Source: Gallibacterium trehalosifermentans
GTDB taxonomy: Bacteria > Pseudomonadota > Gammaproteobacteria > Enterobacterales > Pasteurellaceae
DNA: 64,000 nt
Reading direction: 5' to 3'
Assembly: GCF_042433055.1 (NCBI RefSeq)
Contig: NZ_JBHLWB010000001.1
Coordinates: 62,001-126,000, forward strand
This document shows positions 26,237 to 36,411 of the stretch, one piece after another. The notes beneath the pieces were generated by a model. It had not been told where the DNA came from, made no database searches, and worked only from the letters and a program-made list of their open reading frames with translations. Both the position numbers and the translations under genes were made by a program. How positions within the stretch are numbered: the stretch's first letter is position 1; each line of letters begins with the position of its first letter.

Positions 26237-27526
26237 TTAAATTTTATTCATTGGTTCAAAATCACGCTGTTCTTCGCCAGTATAAATTTGACGAGGACGA
26301 ACAATTTTGAAGTTGCCTTGATTATACATTTCTTTCCAGTGAGCAATCCAACCTACAGTACGACCTAAAGCAAACATTACGGTAAACATTGAGGTTGGAA
26401 TACCAATAGCTTTTAGAATAATACCTGAATAGAAGTCCACATTTGGATAGAGATTCTTTTCAATGAAGTATGGATCGTTTAATGCAATACGTTCTAATTC
26501 CATAGCAACATCAAATAATGGGGTATCGATCTTCAATTCTTGTAATACTTCATGGCAAGTTTGACGCATTACTTTTGCACGAGGATCATAATTTTTATAA
26601 ACACGGTGACCAAACCCCATAAGACGGAATGGATCATTTTTATCTTTTGCACGGGCAATAAATTCTGGGATACGATCTACCGTTCCGATTTCTTCTAACA
26701 TATTAATACAGGCTTCGTTTGCACCACCATGTGCAGGTCCCCAAAGTGAAGCAATACCTGCTGCAATACACGCAAATGGATTAGCACCAGAAGAAGCCGC
26801 AGTACGTACAGTAGAAGTCGATGCATTTTGTTCATGGTCAGCATGTAAAATAAAGATACGATCCATTGCTCTTTCTAATACAGGATTTACTACATAAGGT
26901 TCGCAAGGGGTTGCAAACATCATATAAAGGAAATTACCTGCATAAGAAAGATGGTTTTGTGGGAACATGAATGGTTGACCAATAGAATATTTATAACACA
27001 TTGCTGCTAGTGTTGGCATTTTTGCTAGCAAACGAATAGCAGTTAATTCTCTATGTCTTACATCACGAACGTCTGTAGAGTCATGATAGAACGCTGCTAA
27101 TGCACCACTAACCCCACACATAACCGCCATTGGGTGAGAGTCACGACGGAAACCATGGAAGAAACGACTAAGTTGTTCATGTACGAGAGTATGCTTTTTA
27201 ACTAATTGAGTGAATTCTTTATATTGTTCTGGTGTAGGACGTTCACCAAAAAGTAATAAATAAGCGACTTCTAAATAATCAGCATTTTCTGCAAGTTGAT
27301 CGATTGGGTAGCCACGGTGTAATAAAATTCCTTGATCACCATCGATATAAGTAATAGATGATTTACAAGTGGCGGTTGACATTAAACCAGGATCGAAAGT
27401 GAAGAGTTTTTGTGAAGTGAGTGATTGTACATCAATTGCATCGTAGCCTAGTGTTGCTTTTTGTACTGGTAGATCATATTCGCGACCATCACTCAGAGTT
27501 AGCTTTGCAGTAAGTTCTTCTGACAT
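26237..27526 (-). CDS. gltA: Citrate synthase (type II, hexameric)
   Basis: GltA condenses acetyl-CoA and oxaloacetate into citrate. The 429-residue length and N-terminal extension are those of the NADH-inhibited hexameric enzyme of Gram-negatives. Catalytic regions visible are LHADHEQNASTSTVRTA and SLWGPAHGGANEA (first His), MGFGHRVYKNYDPRA (second His) and NVDFYSGI (catalytic Asp). AGGAGG precedes the start. It diverges from sucA across a 356-base control region. The pairing implies that an oxidative branch to 2-oxoglutarate exists here. Confidence 0.97.
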   Translation of the reverse strand: MSEELTAKLTLSDGREYDLPVQKATLGYDAIDVQSLTSQKLFTFDPGLMSTATCKSSITYIDGDQGILLHRGYPIDQLAENADYLEVAYLLLFGERPTPEQYKEFTQLVKKHTLVHEQLSRFFHGFRRDSHPMAVMCGVSGALAAFYHDSTDVRDVRHRELTAIRLLAKMPTLAAMCYKYSIGQPFMFPQNHLSYAGNFLYMMFATPCEPYVVNPVLERAMDRIFILHADHEQNASTSTVRTAASSGANPFACIAAGIASLWGPAHGGANEACINMLEEIGTVDRIPEFIARAKDKNDPFRLMGFGHRVYKNYDPRAKVMRQTCHEVLQELKIDTPLFDVAMELERIALNDPYFIEKNLYPNVDFYSGIILKAIGIPTSMFTVMFALGRTVGWIAHWKEMYNQGNFKIVRPRQIYTGEEQRDFEPMNKI

Positions 27527-27591
27527 AAATTCCTCCTTGTATTGTCTTTCTTAGAAATAAGTCAGTATGATATTGTTAGACTTACATATAT

Positions 27592-27607
27592 GTTAATAAG
27601 TTGTTAT
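27592..27607. promoter_or_regulatory. ArcA-like box between gltA and sucA
   Basis: Bases 27592-27607 (GTTAATAAGTTGTTAT) match the ArcA consensus GTTAATTAAATGTTAA at 12 of 16 positions, with two GTTA direct repeats 11 bases apart. It lies 66 bases upstream of gltA, where ArcA-P would repress TCA genes without oxygen. The rest of the 27527-27882 gap is AT-rich promoter DNA with no gene. Confidence 0.45.
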
Positions 27608-27708
27608 GCAATATATCACCATTATTTTGGAACTGCCTGCAATTTTTTTTAAAATTAGAGGTAGATCAAAAAATTTTTCGGGATTGTTTGTTTTGTTTTT
27701 GTTAAAAA

Positions 27709-27724
27709 TGTAACAAATGTCACA
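27709..27724. promoter_or_regulatory. CRP-like site upstream of sucA
   Basis: TGTAA-N6-TCACA at 27709-27724 differs from TGTGA-N6-TCACA at one position and is embedded in A/T-rich flanks. It lies about 160 bases upstream of sucA. cAMP-CRP activation of the suc genes under poor carbon supply would be expected. Confidence 0.5.
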
Positions 27725-27882
27725 GAAAATAATTTTTTTATGGACGATAATAAGCATACTCCAATTTCGAGTGAATCTTCTAGCTATTTTATAGGGGTAA
27801 CATCGAATTTGTTGTTAAGCTTATAAACTAGTGAAAAAAGTTGTAGCACAACTGTTGTAAGTAAAAAATGAAGGACTTATCA

Positions 27883-30681
27883 ATGCAATCTAACAATACA
27901 ATGAAAGAGTGGCTTGCCTCGACCGCATTTGGAGGTGCAAACCAAGCTTATATTGAAGATCTTTATGAATCTTATTTAACCGACCCAACCAGTGTTTCTC
28001 CAGAATGGCAATCAATTTTCCAACAATGGAAAGCCGAAAATGACCAACCACATGCTCTCATTAAAGATTATTTCCGTCGTTTAGCAAGCGAAGGTCGCCG
28101 TAATCAACAAACCGTGATTGATCCAGAAGCCGGTGCAAAACAAGTTCGTTTATTACAATGGATTAATGCTTACCGTTTCCGTGGTCATCTTAATGCAGAT
28201 CTTGACCCATTGAAAATGTGGAATCGCCCAGAAATAGATGAATTGGATTTCCATTATCATGGATTTACAGATGAAGAATTAGATGAACGTTTTAATATCG
28301 GGCAGTATGTGTATCAACGTGAAAGTATGACCTTACGCGAAATTGATAAAGCGTTGAAAGAAACTTATTGCGGCCATATCGGGCTAGAATTTATGCACAT
28401 CACCGATATTGAAATTCGTCGTTGGTTACAAGAAAAAATCGAAACAGTCTTAAATAAACCGTTATTTACAAAAGAAGAACAATTAACCTTTTTAAAAGAA
28501 TTAACTGCAGCTGACGGTTTAGAACGTTATCTTGGAGCAAAATTCCCAGGGGCGAAGCGTTTCTCATTAGAAGGGAGTGATGCCTTTATTCCATTGATGA
28601 AAGAGATTATTCGTCATGCAAGTAAACAAGGCGTAAAAGATGTTGTAATGGGGATGGCTCACCGTGGTCGTCTAAATATGTTAGTCAATGTACTAGGTAA
28701 AAAACCAAGTGAATTATTTGATGAATTTGCGGGTAAACATGCAACTAATCGTACTGGTGACGTGAAATATCACCAAGGTTTCTCTTCAAATTTTGTGACA
28801 GAACATGGTTATGTACACTTAGCACTTGCATTTAACCCATCACATTTAGAAATTGTAAGTCCTGTTGTTATTGGCTCAGTTCGTGCAAGACAAAATCGTA
28901 GTCATGATACAGAACGTCAAAATGTTTTAGCGGTTACGGTACACGGAGATTCTGCTGTGGCGGGACAAGGTATTGTGCAAGAAACCTTAAATATGTCGGC
29001 GACACGAGGCTATACTGTTGGTGGAACTATCCGTATTGTAATTAATAACCAAATTGGTTTTACCACTTCAAATCCGCACGATACACGTTCAACAGAGTAT
29101 TGCACTGATATTGCGAAAATGATTCAAGCACCAATTATTCATGTGAATGGTGATGATCCAGAAGCGGTTGCATTTGCTGGACGTATTGCAGTGGAATATC
29201 GTACTAAATTTAAACGTGATATTTTTATTGATCTTATCTCTTATCGCCGTCATGGTCACAATGAAGCCGATGAACCATCAGCAACACAACCATTGATGTA
29301 CAAAAAAATTAAAGGTCATCCAACACCACGTAAAGTGTATGCAGATATGTTAGTTACACAAAACGTGATTACTGAAGAAGAAGCAAATGTTTTTGTCAAC
29401 GACTATCGTGATGCACTTGATCAAGGTGAATGTGTGGTGCCTGAGTTTGTGCCAATTGATATGAATAAGATTGACTGGTTGCCATATTTAGATCATAGCT
29501 GGACATCGCCTTATGAAAGCAAGTTCCCAGAAGCGCGTTTTAAAGCATTAGCGCAGAAGATCAGTGAGTATCCAGCAGATCACCCGTTACAAAGTCGAGT
29601 GGCGAAAATTTATACTGATCGTCAAGCGATGGCGAGAGGTGAAAAGCCGTTTGATTGGGGAATGGCGGAATCAATGGCATACGCAACGTTATTAGATGAA
29701 GGCAACCATATCCGTTTATCGGGTGAAGATGCAGGGCGCGGGACGTTCTTCCATCGTCATGCCGTATTACATAACCAAGAAAATGGTACTACTTATACGC
29801 CGTTACAACATCTTCATGATCAACAGGGTGAGTTTGAAGTATGGGATTCTGTACTTTCAGAAGAATCAGTATTGGCGTTTGAATATGGCTTTGCGACTAC
29901 AACCCCAAGAACCTTAACCTTATGGGAAGCCCAATTTGGTGATTTTGCCAATGTTGCGCAAGTGGTTATCGATCAGTTCATTAGCTCTGGTGAGCAGAAA
30001 TGGGGCAGAATGTGTGGTTTAGTCATGTTATTACCTCATGGCTACGAGGGGCAAGGTCCTGAACACTCATCTGCACGTCTAGAACGTTATTTACAACTTT
30101 GTGCGGAAGATAATATTCAAGTGTGTGTGCCATCTACACCAGCACAAGTTTATCATATGTTAAGACGTCAATTATTGCGTAAAGTACGCCGTCCATTGAT
30201 TGTAATTACTCCGAAATCATTATTGCGCCACCCATTAGCAGTTTCTGAAATGGACGAGTTATATAACGGGGAGTTCAAAAATGCGATTGGGGAAATTGAT
30301 AGCTTAGATCCAAAACAGGTAAAACGTGTAGTACTTTGTTCAGGAAAAGTATATTACGATTTATTAGAAGAAAGACGTAAACGTGAAATTACCGATATTG
30401 CATTAATTCGGATTGAGCAGCTTTATCCTTATCCGCATGCAGAAATGAAAGAAATTTTAGCTGATTATCAACACGTAACGGATTTTGTTTGGTGTCAAGA
30501 AGAACCTCAAAACCAAGGTGCTTGGTATTGTAGCCAACATAATTTCTATGCGTCTATTCCAGATGGAGCAAAATTACGTTATGCAGGTCGTCCAGCATCT
30601 GCATCACCAGCAGTAGGTTATATGTCGTTACATGTCAAACAACAACAAGCGTTGATTGATGATGCGTTAACAATTAAATAA
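27883..30681 (+). CDS. sucA: 2-oxoglutarate dehydrogenase E1 component
   Basis: SucA is the thiamine-diphosphate enzyme that decarboxylates 2-oxoglutarate and passes the succinyl group to SucB. The 932-residue protein starts with the SucB-binding N-terminal segment (EWLASTAFGGANQAYIEDLY). The active-site stretch GMAHRGRLNMLVNVLGK and the ThDP-binding region from HVNGDDPEAV to DLISYRRHGHNEADEP follow. An ATG at 27868 is in frame, but AAGGA at 27871-27875 lies seven bases before ATG 27883, which matches the family start. It heads sucABCD. Confidence 0.97.
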   Translation: MQSNNTMKEWLASTAFGGANQAYIEDLYESYLTDPTSVSPEWQSIFQQWKAENDQPHALIKDYFRRLASEGRRNQQTVIDPEAGAKQVRLLQWINAYRFRGHLNADLDPLKMWNRPEIDELDFHYHGFTDEELDERFNIGQYVYQRESMTLREIDKALKETYCGHIGLEFMHITDIEIRRWLQEKIETVLNKPLFTKEEQLTFLKELTAADGLERYLGAKFPGAKRFSLEGSDAFIPLMKEIIRHASKQGVKDVVMGMAHRGRLNMLVNVLGKKPSELFDEFAGKHATNRTGDVKYHQGFSSNFVTEHGYVHLALAFNPSHLEIVSPVVIGSVRARQNRSHDTERQNVLAVTVHGDSAVAGQGIVQETLNMSATRGYTVGGTIRIVINNQIGFTTSNPHDTRSTEYCTDIAKMIQAPIIHVNGDDPEAVAFAGRIAVEYRTKFKRDIFIDLISYRRHGHNEADEPSATQPLMYKKIKGHPTPRKVYADMLVTQNVITEEEANVFVNDYRDALDQGECVVPEFVPIDMNKIDWLPYLDHSWTSPYESKFPEARFKALAQKISEYPADHPLQSRVAKIYTDRQAMARGEKPFDWGMAESMAYATLLDEGNHIRLSGEDAGRGTFFHRHAVLHNQENGTTYTPLQHLHDQQGEFEVWDSVLSEESVLAFEYGFATTTPRTLTLWEAQFGDFANVAQVVIDQFISSGEQKWGRMCGLVMLLPHGYEGQGPEHSSARLERYLQLCAEDNIQVCVPSTPAQVYHMLRRQLLRKVRRPLIVITPKSLLRHPLAVSEMDELYNGEFKNAIGEIDSLDPKQVKRVVLCSGKVYYDLLEERRKREITDIALIRIEQLYPYPHAEMKEILADYQHVTDFVWCQEEPQNQGAWYCSQHNFYASIPDGAKLRYAGRPASASPAVGYMSLHVKQQQALIDDALTIK

Positions 30682-30713
30682 TAGAATTTAACTAAGAAGT
30701 AGAGGATACATAA

Positions 30714-31919
30714 ATGAGTAATGTTGAAATTGTTGTTCCTGATTTACCTGAATCTGTTGCAGATGCGACGGTCGCCACTTGGCATAAAAAAGCAGGAGAT
30801 GTGGTTAAACGTGATGAAGTGCTGGTTGAAATTGAAACCGATAAAGTCGTGTTAGAAGTACCAGCAAGTATTGATGGGGTCTTAGACAGTATTGTTGAGG
30901 AAGAAGGGGCAACGGTTGTTAGTAAGCAGTTGTTAGGTAAACTCCGTGAAGTGAAAGAGGGTGAGGAAACTAATACTAGCGTGAGCAAAACTGAGCCAAC
31001 ACCAGCCGATCGTCAACAGGCTGCGATTGAGCCTGAAAGTTCAAATGATGCTTTAAGTCCAGCCGTTCGTCGTTTACTAGCAGAAAAAGATCTTGATCCA
31101 AGCAAAATTAAAGGTTCTGGTGTTGGTGGTCGATTAACGCGTGAAGATGTTGAGGCTTATGCGGCATCTCATGCAACAAAAGCTGCTGCAGTAGAAGAAG
31201 CTACACCTGTATTAGCTGCTCGTAGTGAAAAACGTGTACCGATGACGCGTTTACGTAAACGTATTGCAGAACGTTTATTAGAAGCGAAAAATAGTACAGC
31301 AATGCTTACTACATTCAATGAGTTGGACATGACACCAATCAAAAAATTACGTAAACAATATGGTGAGCAATTCGAGAAGAAACATGGTGTGCGTTTAGGG
31401 TTTATGTCTTTCTATGTGAAAGCTGTGGTTGAAGCATTAAAACGTTATCCAGAGATCAACGCGTCTTTAGATGGTGATGATATTGTTTACCACAACTATT
31501 TTGATATTAGTATTGCCGTATCTACACCACGTGGTTTAGTTACACCAGTATTGCGTGATTGCGATCAACTCAGTATGGCTGAAATTGAAAAACAAATTAA
31601 AGTGTTAGCTGAAAAAGGGCGTGATGGTAAATTAACTGTTGAAGATTTAACAGGCGGTAACTTTACGATTACTAATGGCGGTGTTTTTGGCTCTTTGATG
31701 TCAACACCGATTATTAATCCACCACAAAGCGCGATTTTAGGTATGCACGCTATCAAAGATCGCCCTGTTGCCGTGAATGGTCAAGTCGAAATTCGTCCAA
31801 TGATGTATCTCGCACTCTCTTATGATCATCGTTTAGTAGATGGAAGAGAATCAGTAGGGTTCTTAGTAACTATTAAAGAGTTATTAGAAGATCCAACACG
31901 CATTTTATTAGAAATCTAA
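30714..31919 (+). CDS. sucB: Dihydrolipoyl succinyltransferase (E2)
   Basis: SucB forms the core of the 2-oxoglutarate dehydrogenase complex. Its single lipoyl domain (about residues 1-78) carries the modified Lys in EIETDKVVLEVPA. A polar linker leads to the E3/E1-binding domain (about 113-150, LSPAVRRLLAEKDLDPSKIKG). The catalytic domain ends with the active-site His-Asp motif DHRLVDGRE. The length of 401 residues is normal. It lies 32 bases after sucA. No lpd gene is adjacent. Confidence 0.97.
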   Translation: MSNVEIVVPDLPESVADATVATWHKKAGDVVKRDEVLVEIETDKVVLEVPASIDGVLDSIVEEEGATVVSKQLLGKLREVKEGEETNTSVSKTEPTPADRQQAAIEPESSNDALSPAVRRLLAEKDLDPSKIKGSGVGGRLTREDVEAYAASHATKAAAVEEATPVLAARSEKRVPMTRLRKRIAERLLEAKNSTAMLTTFNELDMTPIKKLRKQYGEQFEKKHGVRLGFMSFYVKAVVEALKRYPEINASLDGDDIVYHNYFDISIAVSTPRGLVTPVLRDCDQLSMAEIEKQIKVLAEKGRDGKLTVEDLTGGNFTITNGGVFGSLMSTPIINPPQSAILGMHAIKDRPVAVNGQVEIRPMMYLALSYDHRLVDGRESVGFLVTIKELLEDPTRILLEI

Positions 31920-31987
31920 TTTAACTGACACATTTTAATAATACCTGCCATAAGGTTATGGCAGGTACATAATCAATAGGAGAAAGC

Positions 31988-33154
31988 ATGAATTTACATG
32001 AATATCAAAGTAAGCAAATTTTTGCTGAATATAAGTTACCAGTGAGTAAAGGTATCGCTTGCCAAAACCTAGAGGAAGGTTTACAAGCAATGAAAACATT
32101 AGGCGGCAGTGAATGGGTTGTGAAATGTCAAGTTCATGCTGGTGGACGTGGTAAAGCGGGTGGTGTAAAGCTTGTCCGTTCAGAACAAGAAGTTGCAGAA
32201 TTTTTTGAACGCTGGTTAGGCAAACGTTTAGTTACTTTCCAAACAGATGCAAACGGGCAACCAGTTAATACGATTTATGTAGAACATTCAGCTAAGATAA
32301 AAAAAGAACTTTATATTGGAATGGTTATTGACCGTTCATCACAATCTGTTGTCTTTATGGCATCAACGGAAGGTGGGGTAAATATTGAAGAAGTGGCAGC
32401 AAAAACACCACATCTATTACATAAAGTTTATGTTGATGCATTAATCGGTGGTATGCCGTATCAAGGTCGTGAATTAGCCTTTAAATTAGGTTTAAATCCA
32501 GAACAAACCAAACAATTCACCCAAATGTTTTGCCAATTAACTAAACTCTTTATTGAAAAAGATGCGGCATTATTAGAAATCAATCCATTAGTGATTTTAG
32601 ATAATGATAAATTACACTGCTTAGATGCAAAAGTTGTCATTGATGGCAATGCACTTTATCGCCACCCAGATCTCTTAGCAATGCGTGATTTAAGCCAAGA
32701 AGATCCACGTGAAGCAGAAGCAGAGGAATCACAACTGAATTATGTTGCACTTGATGGCAATATCGGTTGTATGGTGAATGGTGCTGGTTTAGCAATGGGA
32801 ACGATGGATATTGTGAAACTACATGGCGGTAATCCAGCTAACTTCCTTGATGTGGGTGGTGGTGCAACTAAAGAACGTGTGGCAACTGCATTCAAAATCA
32901 TTCTTTCCGATAAGAATGTAAAAGCGGTATTAGTCAATATTTTTGGTGGGATTGTTCGTTGTGATTTAATTGCTAACGGTATTATTGATGCGGTTAAAGA
33001 AGTTGGCATTAATGTACCAGTTGTTGTACGGTTAGAGGGGAACAACGCACAGCTTGGGCGTGAAATTCTTGCAAATAGTGGGCTTAAAATTATGGCTGCC
33101 AACTCATTAACAGAAGCAGCTCAGTTAGTAGTGAAAGCTGCGGAGGAAAAATAA
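31988..33154 (+). CDS. sucC: Succinyl-CoA synthetase beta subunit
   Basis: SucC is the nucleotide-binding ATP-grasp subunit that, with SucD, turns succinyl-CoA into succinate with ATP or GTP formation. The protein opens with MNLHEYQSKQIFAEYKLPVS and has VKCQVHAGGRGKAGGVKL, EINPLV and the C-terminal CoA-ligase part NIFGGIVRCDLIANGI. Its 388 residues match the family. The stop overlaps the sucD start by one base. AGGAGA precedes the ATG. Confidence 0.98.
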   Translation: MNLHEYQSKQIFAEYKLPVSKGIACQNLEEGLQAMKTLGGSEWVVKCQVHAGGRGKAGGVKLVRSEQEVAEFFERWLGKRLVTFQTDANGQPVNTIYVEHSAKIKKELYIGMVIDRSSQSVVFMASTEGGVNIEEVAAKTPHLLHKVYVDALIGGMPYQGRELAFKLGLNPEQTKQFTQMFCQLTKLFIEKDAALLEINPLVILDNDKLHCLDAKVVIDGNALYRHPDLLAMRDLSQEDPREAEAEESQLNYVALDGNIGCMVNGAGLAMGTMDIVKLHGGNPANFLDVGGGATKERVATAFKIILSDKNVKAVLVNIFGGIVRCDLIANGIIDAVKEVGINVPVVVRLEGNNAQLGREILANSGLKIMAANSLTEAAQLVVKAAEEK

Positions 33155-34023
33155 TGTCTATTTTAATTGATAAAAATACAAAAGTAATTTGTCAGGGCTT
33201 TACTGGCGGTCAAGGTACGTTCCATTCAGAACAAGCACTAGCTTATGGTACACAATTAGTTGGTGGAGTTTCGCCAAATAAAGGGGGGACAACCCATTTA
33301 GGCTTACCAGTATTTAATACTGTACGTGAAGCTGTAGAAGCAACAGGGGCAACAGCTTCTGTGATTTATGTACCCGCATCAGGCTGTAAAGATGCCATTT
33401 TAGAAGCGATTGATGCAGGTATTCAGTTAGTTGTGTGTATCACTGAAGGTATCCCAACAGTAGATATGTTAGTGGTAAAACAAAAATTGAATCAAACTGG
33501 TGTGCGTATGATTGGTCCAAACTGTCCAGGCGTGATTACACCAGAAGAGTGTAAAATCGGGATTATGCCAGCCCATATCCATAAAAAAGGTAGCATTGGA
33601 ATTGTTTCTCGTTCAGGGACATTAACCTATGAAGCGGTAAAACAAACGACTGATGAAGGCTATGGTCAATCAACCTGTGTAGGAATTGGTGGCGACCCAA
33701 TTCCAGGATCAAGTTTTATTGATATTTTAAAACTGTTCGAAGCCGATCCTGAAACCAAAGCGATTGTGATGATCGGGGAAATTGGTGGTTCTGCAGAAGA
33801 AGAAGCGGCGGCTTATATTAAACAACACGTAACTAAACCAGTTGTGTCTTATATCGCAGGAGTAACAGCGCCAAAAGGTAAACGTATGGGACACGCAGGG
33901 GCGATTATCAGTGGTGGTAAAGGGACGGCTGATGAAAAATATGCTGCACTTGAAGCAGCAGGTGTGAAAACAGTACGTAGCCTTGCAGATATTGGTAAAG
34001 CATTACGTGAGTTGTTAGGTTAA
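33154..34023 (+). CDS. sucD: Succinyl-CoA synthetase alpha subunit
   Basis: SucD binds CoA and carries the phosphohistidine intermediate. The CoA-binding N-terminus is CQGFTGGQGTFHSEQAL, and the active-site His lies in GHAGAIISGGKGTADEK near residue 247. The length of 289 is normal. It is the last gene of sucABCD and is followed by a strong terminator. Confidence 0.98.
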   Translation: MSILIDKNTKVICQGFTGGQGTFHSEQALAYGTQLVGGVSPNKGGTTHLGLPVFNTVREAVEATGATASVIYVPASGCKDAILEAIDAGIQLVVCITEGIPTVDMLVVKQKLNQTGVRMIGPNCPGVITPEECKIGIMPAHIHKKGSIGIVSRSGTLTYEAVKQTTDEGYGQSTCVGIGGDPIPGSSFIDILKLFEADPETKAIVMIGEIGGSAEEEAAAYIKQHVTKPVVSYIAGVTAPKGKRMGHAGAIISGGKGTADEKYAALEAAGVKTVRSLADIGKALRELLG

Positions 34024-34050
34024 GCCTAGAAAGTCCAATTATTAAATAAT

Positions 34051-34078
34051 AAAAAAACCGCCAAATTGGCGGTTTTTT
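34051..34078. terminator. Bidirectional terminator between sucD and gor
   Basis: CCGCCAA pairs with TTGGCGG around a single A, flanked by A-run and T-run (34051-34078), so it can stop transcripts from both sides. It serves the convergent sucABCD and gor transcripts. Confidence 0.9.
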
Positions 34079-34098
34079 GTTTGCGGTTATCTTGTTAT

Positions 34099-35451
34099 TT
34101 AACGCATTGTTACAAACTCTTCTGAGCCTGTTGGGTGGATAGCAACAGTATTATCAAAATCTTGTTTTGTTGCGCCCATTTTGATTGCAACGGCAAAGCC
34201 TTGAATCATCTCATCTACCCCAAAACCAATACCGTGTAACCCGACAATTTTTTCTTCTTCACCGACACACACTAACTTCATACGGCAAGGTTGGCGATGT
34301 TGTGTTACTGCTGTGTACATTGAAGTAAAAGTGGATTTATAAACTTTGACATGATCTGCACCATATTGCTCGATTGCTTGTGGTTCAGTTAAACCAATCG
34401 TGCCAATTGGTGGGTGGCTAAAGACTACAGTTGGAATTAAGCTATAATCCAAATGCTCTGTTGGTTTATTATTAAATAAACGTTCGGATAAACGACGACC
34501 AGCGGCAACGGCAACAGGTGTTAATTCCACTGCACCAGTATTATCTCCCACTGCATAAATCCCTTTTACATTAGTGTTTTGGTATTTATCAACTTCAATA
34601 AAGCCTTTGCTATTAGTTTTTACGCCAGCAGCTTCAAGGTTTAATTTGTCTGTCATTGGCACACGACCGATTGCCCAAACTACACAATCAACAGTTTGTG
34701 AACGACCATCTTCTAAGAAGAGGGTTAAACTACCGTCAGTGTTTTTCACTACTTTTTGTGGTACAGCTTGAGTGTGTAGCGTTGCGCCTTCGTTTTGTAT
34801 AATTTCCACTAAGGTTTCCACGATCAATGGATCAAAATTACGCAATGGTGCGTGTTTACGCACAAATAAATGCGTTTCTACACCAAGATTATGTAATACG
34901 CCAGCAAGCTCAACCGCAATATACCCCGCACCCACAACTGCAACACGTTTTGGCAATTCAGTTAACGCAAATACACCGTCAGAATCAATCCCGTATTCTG
35001 CCCCTTCAATATTTGGGCGACTTGGGCGACCACCCGTAGCAATTAAAATATGTTTTGCTTTAATCAATTCGCCATTAACTTCAACTGTATTTGCATCAAC
35101 AAATTTCGCAAAACCACGAATCACATCAACTTTGTTATTGCCTAATACACGCTCATAAGATTGATGAATACGATCAATATAGGCTTCACGGCTTGCACGT
35201 AATTTTGCAAAATCAAAACGATTGACAGTAACATCAAAGCCATAATCAGGGGCATAAAGATTAATTGCTTCGGCAATTTGTGCACCATACCACATTACTT
35301 TTTTCGGTACGCAACCGACGTTTACACAAGTTCCGCCTAAATATTTTGCTTCAATAATGGCACATTTTTTACCATAACTCGCTGCACGATTAATTGAAGC
35401 GATACCACCGCTTCCTCCACCAATCGCAATATAATCATATTCTTTTGTCAT
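34099..35451 (-). CDS. gor: Glutathione-disulfide reductase
   Basis: Gor reduces GSSG to GSH with NADPH and FAD. The FAD-binding start is DYIAIGGGSGGIASINRAA and the redox-active disulfide motif GGTCVNVGCVPKK. The NADPH-binding part is VVGAGYIAVELAGVLHNLG with a basic VRKHAPLR after it. The C-terminal catalytic His is in HPTGSEEFVTM. An ATG at 35463 is in frame, but GGAG lies within that extension and points to ATG 35451, giving 450 residues as in E. coli. Confidence 0.96.
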   Translation of the reverse strand: MTKEYDYIAIGGGSGGIASINRAASYGKKCAIIEAKYLGGTCVNVGCVPKKVMWYGAQIAEAINLYAPDYGFDVTVNRFDFAKLRASREAYIDRIHQSYERVLGNNKVDVIRGFAKFVDANTVEVNGELIKAKHILIATGGRPSRPNIEGAEYGIDSDGVFALTELPKRVAVVGAGYIAVELAGVLHNLGVETHLFVRKHAPLRNFDPLIVETLVEIIQNEGATLHTQAVPQKVVKNTDGSLTLFLEDGRSQTVDCVVWAIGRVPMTDKLNLEAAGVKTNSKGFIEVDKYQNTNVKGIYAVGDNTGAVELTPVAVAAGRRLSERLFNNKPTEHLDYSLIPTVVFSHPPIGTIGLTEPQAIEQYGADHVKVYKSTFTSMYTAVTQHRQPCRMKLVCVGEEEKIVGLHGIGFGVDEMIQGFAVAIKMGATKQDFDNTVAIHPTGSEEFVTMR

Positions 35452-35558
35452 AAGTTCTCCCATTGTTGAGATGTTTTGAAATTTACCGCACTATTGTGGC
35501 GAATTTTATGTTGTGATGCTAACTGGTAGCATAAATTAGTTTAATTGGTAATAGCGAT

Positions 35559-36401
35559 TTACTCAGGTGTGATCCAATTAACTGACCAATGTCCTGTACC
35601 TGTTGGTGCGAGAATTTTTGTTAAGTAAGGCAAAATTTCTCGCATCTGTTGTTCTAATTGCCAAGGTGGATTAATTACAATCATTCCGCTTGCCGTCATT
35701 CCTCGTTGCTGCGTATCAGGGCGAATACCAAGCTCAATTTGTAGAATTTTGCGGATTTTGGTTTCTTCAAGGGCTTGCACTATTTTTTTGACTTGTTGAC
35801 GTAAAACGACAGGATACCAAATTGCATAAGTGCCAGTGGCAAAACGTTTATATCCCTCTACGATGGCATCAACCACGAGTTGATAATCTTCTTTGAGTTC
35901 ATAAGGAGGATCAATCAGGATAAAGCCACGGCGTTCTTTAGGTGGTAGAACAGATTTTAATTGTTGAAAACCATTTTCACGTTTTGCTTGAACATTGGCA
36001 TAAGGCTGCATATTTTTGCGTAATAGCGGATAATCGCTTGGGTGCAATTCTGTTAAAACGGCGCGATCTTGTGGACGTAACATATTAGCTGCCAGTAACG
36101 GTGATCCTGGATAGAAAGTAAGGCGACCGTTACGATTCACTTTTTTAATTTGCGTTAGGTAACGTTGTACTACTTCGGGTAAATCGCTACGTTCCCATAA
36201 ATAACCAATACCCTCTGCAAATTCTGCCGTTTTTTCTGCTTCAAAACTTTGTAAGGAATACAGTCCAGCCCCTGCGTGCGTATCTAAATAAAGAAAGCCT
36301 TTCTCTTTTTGTTGTAGTGCTTCAAGGATCAGTAATTGCACAATATGTTTAAGTACATCAGCATAATTACCCGCGTGAAAACTGTGGCGGTAACTTAACA
36401 T
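35559..36401 (-). CDS. rlmJ: 23S rRNA (adenine(2030)-N6)-methyltransferase RlmJ
   Basis: RlmJ methylates A2030 of naked 23S rRNA. The 280-residue protein begins MLSYRHSFHAGNYADVLKHIV, the family's hallmark. The amino-methylase motif IV is in FILIDPPYELKEDY, and DTHAGAGLY is the SAM-binding motif I. The C-terminus has GMTASGMIVINPPW. It lies 10 bases after ogt on the same strand and may be co-transcribed with it. Confidence 0.96.
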   Translation of the reverse strand: MLSYRHSFHAGNYADVLKHIVQLLILEALQQKEKGFLYLDTHAGAGLYSLQSFEAEKTAEFAEGIGYLWERSDLPEVVQRYLTQIKKVNRNGRLTFYPGSPLLAANMLRPQDRAVLTELHPSDYPLLRKNMQPYANVQAKRENGFQQLKSVLPPKERRGFILIDPPYELKEDYQLVVDAIVEGYKRFATGTYAIWYPVVLRQQVKKIVQALEETKIRKILQIELGIRPDTQQRGMTASGMIVINPPWQLEQQMREILPYLTKILAPTGTGHWSVNWITPE

Positions 36402-36411
36402 AATTTTCCTC

